Part shown: positions 37,377 through 47,187 of the stretch, piece by piece
Layout of the letters: each line of letters begins with the position of its first letter
Position numbering within the stretch: position 1 is the stretch's first letter
Source: Siccirubricoccus sp. G192
Lineage (GTDB): Bacteria > Pseudomonadota > Alphaproteobacteria > Acetobacterales > Acetobacteraceae
Reading direction: 5' to 3'
Length of the DNA: 64,000 bases
Assembly (NCBI RefSeq): GCF_019084075.1
Contig: NZ_JAHREN010000001.1
Span: 2,825,501-2,889,500, forward strand
Position numbers and translations under genes: made by a program
The notes under the pieces: generated by a model
Told to the model about the DNA's origin: nothing
Seen by the model: the letters and a program-made list of their open reading frames with translations, nothing else
Database searches by the model: none

Positions 37377-38111
37377 TCAGCCTTGGCCGAGCGACGCGAC
37401 GTGGCGAACCACGGGGCGGCGCGGAGTGGGGAGGGGGACGCCGGGCGCACGCCTGGTCGCGGCGCGCAGCTTCGCGGCGATGACGTCGGTGCCGCATTCG
37501 GCGGCCGGATCGGCGCCCGGGCCGAAGGTGACCGGCGCTTCCTCATAGGCGGCGTCGAGTTCCTCCGGCGTCGGGTCCGGCTCCTCCGGGACGGCGACGG
37601 TCCCGGGCCTCGCACCCGCGAAAAGCAGGGCGGCGCCCAGCACGGCGGCATAGGGGCTGCCGCGCGAGGTCAGCCTCGCATGCAGCAGGTCCAGCACCGG
37701 GACCGCATTGGCGAGCAATTCCGCGCCGCTTTCCGGCGCCACGGCGGCGTATTCCAGCAGCATCGGCAGGTAGTCCGGCAACTCGCCGGGGCGGGGTTCC
37801 AGCCCTGCCGCGGCGTAGATGCCATTCAGCTCCACCATGGCCGGGCCGCGTTCCCGGCTGTCGCCATGCACATGCTCGAAGAGATGCAGCGACAGGCTGC
37901 GGGTGCGGTCGAAGAGGCCGACATACTCCTCCTGCGTATCGAGCAGATCGCCGCCGAGATGCGCGATGAGGCGATCGAGGTCCGGCAGCATCGGCGCGAA
38001 GGCGGGGTCCGCGGCCAGCGCCGCCCGGACCTCCGGCAGCGCCGGCTGGAGCGCGGCGCTGGGATAGGCGAGCAGCGCCGCCAGGGCGCGAAGGGAAAGG
38101 CGCATGCTCAT
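37377..38111 (-). CDS. narJ: nitrate reductase molybdenum cofactor assembly chaperone NarJ
   Basis: NarJ is the cytoplasmic chaperone for insertion of the molybdenum cofactor into NarG. The 244-residue product is helical, with LRALAALLAYPSAAL, EYVGLFDRTRSLSLHLFEHV, and HGDSRERGPAMVEL, all diagnostic for the family. The C-terminal third is acidic and Pro-rich and more divergent. ATG overlaps the narH stop by four bases. Confidence 0.92.
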   Translation of the reverse strand: MSMRLSLRALAALLAYPSAALQPALPEVRAALAADPAFAPMLPDLDRLIAHLGGDLLDTQEEYVGLFDRTRSLSLHLFEHVHGDSRERGPAMVELNGIYAAAGLEPRPGELPDYLPMLLEYAAVAPESGAELLANAVPVLDLLHARLTSRGSPYAAVLGAALLFAGARPGTVAVPEEPDPTPEELDAAYEEAPVTFGPGADPAAECGTDVIAAKLRAATRRAPGVPLPTPRRPVVRHVASLGQG

Positions 38112-39673
38112 GCCTCCTCCGGCTGCTTCGCCGGGACGCGGCGGATCTCCACGCGCGGCGACTGCCGCCCGGCCGAGGTTGGCTTGGCCGAGAACAGGTT
38201 GGCGCCGGTGGAGCCGCTGGTGGAGCAGCCATTGCCGAAGCTGAAACCGCAGGCGGATTTCAGGTCGAAGGTGTTCTCCGCATATTCGCGATGCGTGCTG
38301 GGGATGACGAAGCGGTCCTCGTAATCCGCGATCGCCATCACCCGGTACATCTCCTCGACCTGTTCCAGGCTGAGGCCGACCTGTTCCAGCACGTCGGTGT
38401 CGATGCGGTTCTCCACGGTGCGGCCGCGCATGTGCATCCGCATCGCCATCATCCGCTGCAGCGCCAGCACCACCGGCGCCTCCGCCCCGGCGGTCAGCAG
38501 GTTGGCCAGGTAGCGCACCGGGATGCGCAGCGATTTCACATCGGGCAGCGCCTGATCCCAGCCGACATGGCCGGCCTCATGCGCGCTCTGCACCGGCGAG
38601 AGGGGCGGCACGTACCAGACCATCGGCAGGGTGCGGTATTCCGGATGCAACGGGAAGGCGACGCCCCATTCGATCGCCATCTTGTAGACCGGCGACTTGC
38701 GCGCCGCTTCCAGCCAGAGTTCCGGCACGCCATCCCGCCGCGCCGCCGCGATCACCTCGGGGTCCGAGGGATCGAGGAAGACATCGAGTTGCGAGCGATA
38801 CAGGTGCTGCTCGTTCTCGACGCTCGCCGCCGCCTCGATCCGGTCCGCGTCATAGAGCATGACACCGAGGTAGCGGATGCGGCCGACGCAGGTTTCCGAA
38901 CACACGGTCGGCTCGCCCGCCTCGATGCGCGGGAAGCAGAAGGTGCATTTCTCGGCCTTGCCGGACTGCCAGTTGTAGTAAATTTTCTTGTAAGGGCAGG
39001 CGGAGACGCACATGCGCCAGCCCCGGCACTTGTCCTGGTCCACCAGGACGATGCCATCCTCCTCCCGCTTGTAGATGGAGCCGGAGGGGCAGGCCGCGAC
39101 GCAGGCCGGGTTGAGGCAATGCTCGCAGAGCCGCGGCAGGTACATCATGAAGGTATTCTCGAACTGGCCGTAGATGTCCTTCTGTACGGCCTCGAAGTTG
39201 CGGTCCTTGGACCGCTTGCGGAATTCCGTGCCGAGAATCTCCTCCCAGTTCGGCCCCCATTCGATCTTCTCCATCCGCTCGCCGGTGATGAGCGAGACCG
39301 GCCGCGCGGTCGGCATCGCCTTGCTCTCGCCGGCGGTCTGGAGATGGCCGTAGTCGAAGGTGAAGGGCTCGTAGTAATCGTCGATCTGCGGCATGTCGGG
39401 GTTGGCGAAGATTTTCGCCAGCACCCGCAGGCGGTTGCCGATCCGGGGCTCCAGCTTGCCGTTCCGCTTGCGCTTCCAGCCCCCCTTCCACTTGTCCTGG
39501 TTCTCCCAGTCCTTGGGGTAGCCGATGCCGGGCTTGGTCTCGACATTGTTGAACCAGGCGTATTCGACACCCTCGCGGCTGGTCCAGACCTGCTTGCAGG
39601 TGACGGAGCAGGTATGGCAGCCGATGCATTTGTCGAGGTTGAGCACCATCGCGATCTGGGCGCGGACCTTCAT
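38108..39673 (-). CDS. narH: respiratory nitrate reductase beta subunit NarH
   Basis: NarH carries one [3Fe-4S] and three [4Fe-4S] clusters that wire NarI to NarG. The 521-residue protein starts MKVRAQIAMVLNLDKCIGCH and shows CIGCHTCSVTCKQVW, CEHCLNPACVAACPSG, KCRGWRMCVSACPYKK (Trp replacing a ligand, the 3Fe site) and KAEKCTFCFPRIE. The length matches E. coli NarH. It follows narG after 12 bases. Confidence 0.96.
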   Translation of the reverse strand: MKVRAQIAMVLNLDKCIGCHTCSVTCKQVWTSREGVEYAWFNNVETKPGIGYPKDWENQDKWKGGWKRKRNGKLEPRIGNRLRVLAKIFANPDMPQIDDYYEPFTFDYGHLQTAGESKAMPTARPVSLITGERMEKIEWGPNWEEILGTEFRKRSKDRNFEAVQKDIYGQFENTFMMYLPRLCEHCLNPACVAACPSGSIYKREEDGIVLVDQDKCRGWRMCVSACPYKKIYYNWQSGKAEKCTFCFPRIEAGEPTVCSETCVGRIRYLGVMLYDADRIEAAASVENEQHLYRSQLDVFLDPSDPEVIAAARRDGVPELWLEAARKSPVYKMAIEWGVAFPLHPEYRTLPMVWYVPPLSPVQSAHEAGHVGWDQALPDVKSLRIPVRYLANLLTAGAEAPVVLALQRMMAMRMHMRGRTVENRIDTDVLEQVGLSLEQVEEMYRVMAIADYEDRFVIPSTHREYAENTFDLKSACGFSFGNGCSTSGSTGANLFSAKPTSAGRQSPRVEIRRVPAKQPEEA

Positions 39674-39685
39674 GGCAATCGCTCC

Positions 39686-42600
39686 TTATTCCGCGGCCAC
39701 GGGCATGGCGGTGGGTCCTGGCTCATCCATCCAGTCCACCTTGGCCATCTTGCGCACCACCACGAATTCGTCGCGGTTGGTGCCGATGGTGCCGTGGTAG
39801 TTGAAGCCGTAGGAAAGCTGCGCATAGCCGCCGACCATATGCGTGGGCTTCGGCGTGGTGCGCGTGACGCTGTTGTGGATGCCGCCGCGGGTCTTCATCA
39901 CCTCGCTGCCTGGCGTGTTCACGATCTTTTCCTGCGCGTGGTACATCATGATCATCCCTTCCGGGATGCGCTGGCTGACCACCGCGCGGGCGGTGAGCGC
40001 GCCGTTCAGGTTGAAGGCTTCCACCCAGTCATTGTCCTCGAGGCCTGCCTTCGCGGCATCGATCTCGCTCAGCCACACCACGGGGCCGCCGCGGTTGAGC
40101 GTCAGCATCAGCAGATTGTCGCTGTAGGTGCTGTGGATGCCCCATTTCTGGTGCGGCGTAATGAAGTTGAGCGTCAGCTCCCTGTGGCCGTTCGGCTGGC
40201 GCCCGACCATGGCCATATGCGCCTTGAGGTCCACCGGCGGCTTGTAGACGCAAAGCCCCTCGCCGAAGGCCAGCATCCAGGGATGGTCCTGGTAGAGCTG
40301 CTGCCGTCCGGTCAGCGTCCGCCAGGGGATCAGCTCATGGACGTTGGTATAGCCTGCATTGTAGCAGACCTCCTCGCTCTCGATCCCCGACCAGGTGGGG
40401 GAGGAGATGATCTTGCGTGGCTGCGCCTGCACGTCGCGGAAGCGGATCGCCTCATGCTCCTTGCCGCGGGCGAGATGCGTGTGGTCGCGGCCGGTGACCT
40501 TGCCGAGCGCCTCCCAGGCCTTGACGGCGACATGACCATTGGTCTCGGGCGCCAGGCTCAGGATCACCTCGGCCGCGTCGATATCGCTCTCGATCCGCGG
40601 CCGCTTGCCCTCGGTGCCAGGCACCGTGACGCTGCCGTTGAGCTTGGCGAGGAACTCCACCTCGTGCCCGGTCTTCCAGCCGATGCCCTTGCCGCCATTG
40701 CCCAAGGTATCGAGCAGCGGGCCGAGCGCGGTGAAGCGGGCATAGGTGCGCGGGTAGTCGCGCGTCACCACCGCCACCGCCGGCATGGTCTTGCCGGGGA
40801 TGGGGGCGCATTCGCCACGCTTCCAGTCCCGCACCACGCCCTGCGCCAGCTCCTGCGGCGTGTCGTGCATCAGCGGCGACAGCACGACATCCGTCTCCTG
40901 CTCCAGATGCCCGGGGCAGAGTTCGGAGAAGCGGCGCGCGATCCCCTTGAAGATCGCCCAGTCGCTGCGCGCCTCCCAGGCCGGGTCCACCGCGGCCGAG
41001 AGCGGATGGATGAAGGGATGCATGTCGGAGGTGTTGAGGTCGTGCTTCTCGTACCAGGTGGCCGTCGGCAGCACGATGTCGCTGTAGACGCAGGTGGTGC
41101 TCATGCGGAAATCGAGCGTCACCAGCAGGTCGAGCTTGCCGTCCGGCGCCTCCCGCCAAACGATCTCCTCCGGCATGGCGCCGCCTTCCTCGCCGAGGTC
41201 CTTGCCCTGCACGCCATGCGTCGTGCCCAGCAGGTGCTTCAGGAAGTATTCGTGCCCCTTGCCGGAGGAGCCCAGCAGGTTGGAGCGCCAGATGAACATG
41301 TTGCGCGGCCAATTGGCCGGGTTCTCCGGGTCCTCGCAGGACATCCGCAGCGTACCGTCGGCCAGCCGGTTCGCCACATAGGCGGCCGGCGCCTCGCCCA
41401 TGGCCGCGGCGGCCTCGACGATGCGAAGCGGGTTCACCTGCAACTGCGGCGCCGAGGGCAGCCAGCCCATGCGCTCGGCGCGCACGTTGAAGTCGATCAG
41501 TGCGCCTTGCAGATCCTCCGGTGCGGTGGGCGAGAGCAGGTCGCGCACCCCCAGCTTCTCGTACCGGTACTGGCCGCTATGGCCATAGAAGAAGCTGGTC
41601 GAGTTCATCTGCCGCGATGGGCGCGACCAGTCCGTAGCGAAGGCGAGCGGCACCCAGCCGGTCTGCGGCCGCAGCTTCTCCTGGCCGACATAATGGCTCC
41701 AGCCGCCGCCGGACTGGCCGATGCAGCCGCACATCACCAGCAGGTTGATGATGCCGCGGTAGATCATGTCGCCGTGGTACCAGTGGTTCACCGCGGCGCC
41801 GAGGATGACCATGGACTTGCCGCGGGTCTTGTCGGCATTGGCGGCGAATTCCCGCGCCGTGGTGATGATCTGGCCGCGCGGCACGCCGCAGACCTTCTCC
41901 GCCCAGGCGGGCGTGTAGGGTGCGTCGGCATCGTAGCTCGCGGCGGCATCGCCGAAGCCGCGCTCCACGCCGTAATTCGCCAGGAACAGGTCGAAGACCG
42001 TGACCGCCAGGCGGGTGCTGCCATCCTTCAGGGTCACGCGCTGCGCCGGCATGCGGCGGGTGAGGACCTCCTCATGTGTGGTCGGGTTGAAGAACTCTGG
42101 CGCCCGGCCGCCGAAATAGGGGAAGCCCACCTCGGCCACCGTATCGCTGCCGAGCAGCGTCAGGCGCGGCGTGGTGGTCTCCAGAGTCCGGCTGTCGCGG
42201 CCCTCCAGGTTCCACTTGCCCTGCTCCCCCCCAGCGGAAGCCGATGGAGCCGGTGGGGGCGTAGAGCCGGCCGGTGGCGTCATCCACCGCCACCGTCTTC
42301 CAGTCCGGGTTGTTCGCCTCACCCAGATCCTCCGGCAGGTCGGCGGCGCGGAGCTGGCGGCCGGGCACCAGGCGGCCGTCCTTTTCCTCCAGCAGCACCA
42401 GCAGCGGCATGTCGGTGTAGCGGCGGCAATAATCGTCGAAATATGCGCTTTTCGCGCCCGCATGCCACTCGTTCAGGATCACATGGCCCATCGCCATGGC
42501 GAGCGCGGCATCGGTGCCCTGCTTCGGGTGCAGCCAAAGATCGGCGAATTTCGACGCCTCGGAATAGTCGGGCGTCACGACCACGGTCTTGGCGCCGCGG

Positions 42601-43418
42601 TAGCGTGCCTCGGTCATGAAATGGGCGTCCGGCGTGCGCGTCTGCGGCACGTTCGAGCCCCACATCATGATGAAGCCGGCATTGTACCAGTCGGCGCTTT
42701 CAGGCACGTCGGTCTGCTCGCCCCAGGTCTGCGGCGAGGAGGGGGGCAGGTCGCAATACCAGTCGTAGAAGGACATGCAGACGCCGCCGATCAGCGACAG
42801 GTAGCGGCTGCCGGCGGCGTAGCTGACCATGGACATGGCGGGGATCGGGCTGAAGCCGATGGTACGGTCCGGCCCATGCGTCTTGGCGGTATGGACATTG
42901 GCGGCGGCGATCAATTCCTCCGCCTCCTCCCACTCCACCCGCACGAAGCCGCCGAGGCCGCGCACGCGCTGGTATTCGCGCCGCTTCAGCTCATCGGCCT
43001 GGATGCTCGCCCAGGCTTCCACCGGATCCGCGTGCTCGGCCCGCGCGGTACGCCAAAGCTGGAGCAGCCGCTTGCGCATCATCGGGTGCTTCACCCGGTT
43101 GGCGCTGTAGAGATACCAGGAATAGCTGGCGCCGCGGGCGCAGCCGCGCGGCTCATGGTTCGGCAGGCCGGGGCGGGTGCGGGGATAGTCGGTCTGCTGC
43201 GTCTCCCAGGTGACGACGCCGCCCTTGACGTAGATCTTCCAGGAGCAACTGCCGGTGCAGTTCACGCCATGGGTGGAGCGGACGATCCGGTCATGCGCCC
43301 AGCGCTGCCGGTAGGCGTCTTCCCAGGCGCGCGGCTCATTGGTGACGCGGCCGTGGTCGCCGGAGAAGCCTTCGACATGGCGATTGAAGAAGGCGAGACG
43401 GTCGAGGAAGTGGGACAT
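39686..43418 (-). CDS. narG: respiratory nitrate reductase alpha subunit NarG, frameshifted as sequenced
   Basis: NarG contains the bis-MGD molybdenum site and the FS0 cluster, reducing nitrate in the cytoplasm. From ATG 43418 the protein has STHGVNCTGSCSWKIYVK (His/Cys ligands of FS0), QTDYPRTRPGLPNHEPRGC and the Mo-ligand region YNAGFIMMWGSNVP. The frame breaks in the seven-C run 42226-42232 (plus strand) and continues with EQGKWNLEGRDSRTLETTTP to the C-terminus. One deletion gives 1243 residues, normal for NarG. No twin-arginine signal is seen, as expected for the cytoplasmic form. Confidence 0.92.
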
Positions 43419-43435
43419 TGCGTGCTTCTCCGTAA

Positions 43436-44809
43436 TCAGCACGGATTGGGGGCGTTGCGCCGGGCGTAGAACCACCAGTTCAGGCCGATGCAGACGGTGA
43501 AGTAGACGGCGCACCACCAGAAGAAGGCGTTCGGCGTTCCGAAGAAGGCGATGGACTGGCCGATCAGCATGCCGCAGGCGAAGGGGCCATAGGCGGCCAT
43601 GGCACCGGTCCAGCCGATCACCCCGCCGGCCTGGCGCGGCGGGAAGAGCATCGGCATCTGCTTGAAGGTGCTGGCATTGCCGATGCCGGAGAAGAAGAAC
43701 AGGCCAAGCATGCTGGCGAGGAAGCCGGAGAAATCCGCCATCGAGTCGGGGCTGGTGTAGAAGGGTACTGCCAGCGTGCAGGCCAGCATGCCGATCCCCG
43801 CCACCTGCGTGACCCGCGCGCCGCCGAAGCGATCGGCGATCGGACCGCCCGCGATGCGCGCCACCGAGCCGACCAGCGGGCCGAGGAAGGCGTAGGTCAG
43901 CGGATCGGGCGCCCCGGGCAGCGCGCCGTAGCACTGCTTGATGAGCAGCGGAAACACCGCGGCCATGCCCGAGAAGATGCCGAAGGTCATGATGTAGAGC
44001 ACGGTCATGATGAGCCCGTGCTTCAGGCTGAAGATATCGAGCTGCTCCCGGAAATTCGCCCGCACCGGCACCGAGCGAAGCGCGAACCAGGCGGCGGCGA
44101 CGCCGAGCAGGATCAGCGGCACATAGATGGCAGTGGCGTTCTGCAGCCACAGCGTCCGCGTCGCGCCGCCCTGCGCGTTGAAGCTCTGGCCCTCGCCCAG
44201 CAGCCCATCGGCCAGGGCGAAGCCGATCACCCAGGGCGTCACGAATTGCACGACGCTGACGCCGAAATTGCCGATGCCGGCCTGGATCGCCAGCGCGGTG
44301 CCGGCCAGCCGCTTCGGGAAGAACAGGCTGGTGGCGGGCATGAAGCTGCTGAAGTTGCCGCCGCCGAGGCCGGCCAGGAAGGCCAGCAGTATCAGCACCC
44401 AATAGGGCGTCGTCGGGTCCTGCACCGCGTAGAACCAGCCCAGCGCCGGCACCAGCAGCGACAGGGTGGAGAGCGTCACCACATGCCGCGCGCCGAGCAT
44501 CGGCGTGAGGAAGGTGTGGAGGATGCGCAGCGTGCCGCCGGCCAGGCCCGGCATCGCCGCCAGCCAGAAGAGCTGCGAGGTGGTGAGCTTGAAGCCAAGC
44601 CCCGGCAGCCGCACCACCAGCGCGCTGACGACGAACCAGATGATGAAGGCCAGCGTCAGGTTGAAGGTGGTGATGCCGAGGCTGCGCCAGGCGACCTTGC
44701 TGCCGCGTGCCGCCCAGAAGGCGGGGTTCTCGGGCTCCCAGTGATCGAGCCAGGTGCCGCCGGGTGTGCCGGGCCTTGCGGCGCCGACCGGGGTTACGGT
44801 GGTGGACAT
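43436..44809 (-). CDS. NarK2-type nitrate/nitrite transporter
   Basis: This 457-residue MFS protein has 12 predicted helices and the nitrate signature segments (GLGGGNFSSFMPATSLFF; AGIGNFGVSVVQFVTPWV; GIGNASTFKQMPMLFPP). The N-terminal DHWEPENPAFWAARGSKVA is typical of the NarK2 half of Paracoccus NarK, proposed to exchange nitrate for nitrite. It lies between narK1 and narG in the same direction. Confidence 0.88.
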   Translation of the reverse strand: MSTTVTPVGAARPGTPGGTWLDHWEPENPAFWAARGSKVAWRSLGITTFNLTLAFIIWFVVSALVVRLPGLGFKLTTSQLFWLAAMPGLAGGTLRILHTFLTPMLGARHVVTLSTLSLLVPALGWFYAVQDPTTPYWVLILLAFLAGLGGGNFSSFMPATSLFFPKRLAGTALAIQAGIGNFGVSVVQFVTPWVIGFALADGLLGEGQSFNAQGGATRTLWLQNATAIYVPLILLGVAAAWFALRSVPVRANFREQLDIFSLKHGLIMTVLYIMTFGIFSGMAAVFPLLIKQCYGALPGAPDPLTYAFLGPLVGSVARIAGGPIADRFGGARVTQVAGIGMLACTLAVPFYTSPDSMADFSGFLASMLGLFFFSGIGNASTFKQMPMLFPPRQAGGVIGWTGAMAAYGPFACGMLIGQSIAFFGTPNAFFWWCAVYFTVCIGLNWWFYARRNAPNPC

Positions 44810-44839
44810 GCTGTTTGTCCTTGCAGGGATACGGCTGCG

Positions 44840-46213
44840 CTAGTCGCCGGCGGCCAGACGGCCGCCCGACAGGGGCGCAGCGGGGGTTGCGGTGGGGGCG
44901 GCGGCGCCGAGCAGCGCGGCCTCGGGCAGGTCGCGCGGGGCGCGCAGTGCCGGATGCTCCTGCTTCTCCATCACGCGGATGGCGCCATGCATCCAGACCA
45001 GGCTCACCGCCACGATCAGGAACAGCAGCATGAAGCAACTGGTCCAGACGCCGACCAGGTCGTTCATCGCCCCGAAGGCCATCGGCAGGATGAAGCCGCC
45101 GAGCCCGCCGATCAGTCCCACCACGCCGCCCACGGCGCCGACGCGGCCGGGGTAGTAGACCGGGATGTGCTTGTAGACCGCGGCCTTGCCCAGGCTCATG
45201 AAGAAGCCGAGCGCCATGGTCAGCAGCATGAAGGGCAGGAAGCCGATGGCGAGGCTGAACTCGATCGGGCCGCGGATGCCCTGCACCACGTATTGCGTCG
45301 CCGGATAGCTCAGCAGGAAGGTGCAGACCAGCGAGCCGAGGAAGGTCCAGTACATCACCACCCGCGCGCCGAAGCGGTCGGACAGCGTGCCGCCGAGGAT
45401 GCGGAACAGCGAGCCGGGGATGGAATAGGCCGCGCCCAGCATGCCGGCGGTGACGATATCGAGGCCGTAGACGCCCACGTAATAACGCGGCAGCCACAGC
45501 GCCAGGGCGACGAAGCCGCCGAAGACGAAGAAGTAGTAGAGCGAAAAGCGCCAGACCTGCAGGTTGGCCAGCGGCGCCATCATGGCGGCGAAGCTCTCCG
45601 GCTGCACGCCACGGGCACGGCGCGCCGCGAGATCCGGGTCGTCCTTGGTGGTGACCCAGAACAGCACCGCCGCCACCAGCAGGCCAAGCGCCCAGAGCTG
45701 CGCCACCATCTGCCAGCCAAAGGCCACCATCACCGCGGGGGCCAGGAATTTCGTCACCGCCGCGCCGACATTGCCGGCGCCGAAGATGCCGAGCGCGGTG
45801 CCCTGGCTCTCCTTCGGATACCATTTCGAGACATAGGCGATGCCGACCGAGAAGGACCCGCCGGCCAGGCCGACGCCCAGCGCCGCCAACAGGAAGGTCG
45901 GATAGTCATAGGCGTAGGAGAGCAGGAAGGTGGCGACGGAGGCCGCCAGCATCACGCCGGTGAAGACGGTGCGGCCGCCATACTGGTCGGCCCAGATGCC
46001 GAGCATCAGCCGCACCAGGCTGCCGGTCAGGATCGGCGTGCCGACTAGCAGCCCGAATTGGAAATCGTTCAGGCCGAGGTCGCGCTTTATCTGCACGCCG
46101 AGGATCGAAAAGATGGTCCATGCGGCGAAGCAGATCGTGAAGGCCGCCGTGCTGGACCACAGGGCGCGGGAACGGTCCCCGCTATCCACTGCCATGCCTG
46201 ATATCGCGCTCAT
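44840..46213 (-). CDS. NarK1-type nitrate transporter
   Basis: This 457-residue MFS protein begins MSAISGMAVDSGDRSRALW after a GGAGGGG ribosome binding site. Nitrate-porter signatures are GLAGGSFSVGIAYVSKWYP and GIFGAGNVGAAVTKFLAP. It corresponds to the NarK1 half of the fused Paracoccus NarK, considered a nitrate/proton symporter that starts respiration. It is the first gene of the nar run and sits 61 bases from a perfect FNR-type box. Confidence 0.88.
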   Translation of the reverse strand: MSAISGMAVDSGDRSRALWSSTAAFTICFAAWTIFSILGVQIKRDLGLNDFQFGLLVGTPILTGSLVRLMLGIWADQYGGRTVFTGVMLAASVATFLLSYAYDYPTFLLAALGVGLAGGSFSVGIAYVSKWYPKESQGTALGIFGAGNVGAAVTKFLAPAVMVAFGWQMVAQLWALGLLVAAVLFWVTTKDDPDLAARRARGVQPESFAAMMAPLANLQVWRFSLYYFFVFGGFVALALWLPRYYVGVYGLDIVTAGMLGAAYSIPGSLFRILGGTLSDRFGARVVMYWTFLGSLVCTFLLSYPATQYVVQGIRGPIEFSLAIGFLPFMLLTMALGFFMSLGKAAVYKHIPVYYPGRVGAVGGVVGLIGGLGGFILPMAFGAMNDLVGVWTSCFMLLFLIVAVSLVWMHGAIRVMEKQEHPALRAPRDLPEAALLGAAAPTATPAAPLSGGRLAAGD

Positions 46214-46273
46214 CGACCCCCCTCCGGGCTGCTCGATCTGCGCGGAACCTGACGGGGGGAGCGGGCCGGCTGC

Positions 46274-46287
46274 TTGATTCACATCAA
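46274..46287. promoter_or_regulatory. FNR/Dnr-type box upstream of narK1
   Basis: TTGATTCACATCAA is a perfect palindromic match to TTGATnnnnATCAA. Its centre lies 67 bases before the narK1 ATG, a suitable place for activation of the leftward nar operon. Confidence 0.88.
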
Positions 46288-46367
46288 GTTGAGCGGGAAA
46301 GCGCCAGCGATCTTCCGTGCCGTGCGAGGTGCGGCAAGGCCGATGCCGGGACATTTCGAATCAGAAC

Positions 46368-46381
46368 TTGATCCACATCAA
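46368..46381. promoter_or_regulatory. FNR/Dnr-type box upstream of the regulator gene
   Basis: TTGATCCACATCAA is a second perfect match, 54 bases before the ATG of the Crp/Fnr-family gene. It could serve autoregulation, or act as a second site for the divergent nar promoter 94 bases away. Confidence 0.85.
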
Positions 46382-46435
46382 GGAGCCGCCCCATCCGCCG
46401 TGGCACGAGGAGGCCGCACTGGAGGGAGCGAGCCG

Positions 46436-47113
46436 ATGCCGGACTCCGCACGATCGCTGAACATGGACCTGCTGCGTCGCAGCCCCTTCTTCGCCGCGGC
46501 CGGAGAGGCAGCGATGGCGCGGCTGCTGCGCCCCTCCTTCACCCAGCAATTGCCGCGCGGCGCCACGCTGTTCGACCAGCATGAACTGCCAGGTTTCCTG
46601 CATCTGCTGCTGGCCGGCTCGGTCGGGCTGCGCGCCCGGGACGAGAACGAGGCCGAGACGGTCGTGGAGATCTTCGGCGCCGGGGAGTTGTTCCTGGTGC
46701 CGGCCGCCATCCTCAGCCTGCCCTACCTCGCCTCCGGCACCGCGCTGACCGATATCCGCGTGCTGATGATCCCGGCCGAGACCTTCCGGGAGGGCATCGC
46801 CCAGGACCTGGCGCTGTCCCGCGCCACCATCGAATTGCTCTCGCGCCACTGGCGGATGCTGGTGGAACAGGTGGTGGACCTGAAGCTGCGCCCCGCCGAG
46901 CGCCGCGTCGCCCGCTTCCTCGCCCGTCGCGTGCCGGAGGAGCCGGGCGCGGGGCCGGCCGAACTGCCGGAACCGCGGAGCGCCATCGCCGCGCGGCTTG
47001 GGATGACGCCGGAAACCCTGTCGCGCGCGCTCAATGCGATGGAGGCGCAGGAGCTGATCCGCCTCGCGCCGCGGCGTGCTGATGTGCCGGACCGGACGCG
47101 CCTCCTGGGGTGA
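46436..47113 (+). CDS. Crp/Fnr-family regulator without cysteines (NarR/Dnr-like)
   Basis: This 225-residue protein has a cyclic-nucleotide-type beta-roll (FFAAAGEAAMARLL; LPRGATLFDQHELPGFLHLL), a long dimer helix and a winged helix-turn-helix (RSAIAARLGMTPETLSRALN). The E-T-L-S-R recognition motif fits TTGAT half-sites. There is no cysteine at all, so it cannot hold the FNR iron-sulfur cluster. It is more like NarR or Dnr/NnrR, which respond to nitrate/nitrite or NO. GGAGGGA precedes ATG 46436 by eight bases. Confidence 0.88.
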   Translation: MPDSARSLNMDLLRRSPFFAAAGEAAMARLLRPSFTQQLPRGATLFDQHELPGFLHLLLAGSVGLRARDENEAETVVEIFGAGELFLVPAAILSLPYLASGTALTDIRVLMIPAETFREGIAQDLALSRATIELLSRHWRMLVEQVVDLKLRPAERRVARFLARRVPEEPGAGPAELPEPRSAIAARLGMTPETLSRALNAMEAQELIRLAPRRADVPDRTRLLG

Positions 47114-47187
47114 CACGGCGCCCCCTTCCGCTGCGGTCGGTTCCGTGGTTCCTGCCGCTCCCAGGGCCTCAGGGAGGGATACCGCAG

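Noticed and set aside
38291..42619. 1442-residue plus-strand ORF opposite narGH
   Set aside because: It is the antisense shadow of narH and narG; no domain is recognisable.
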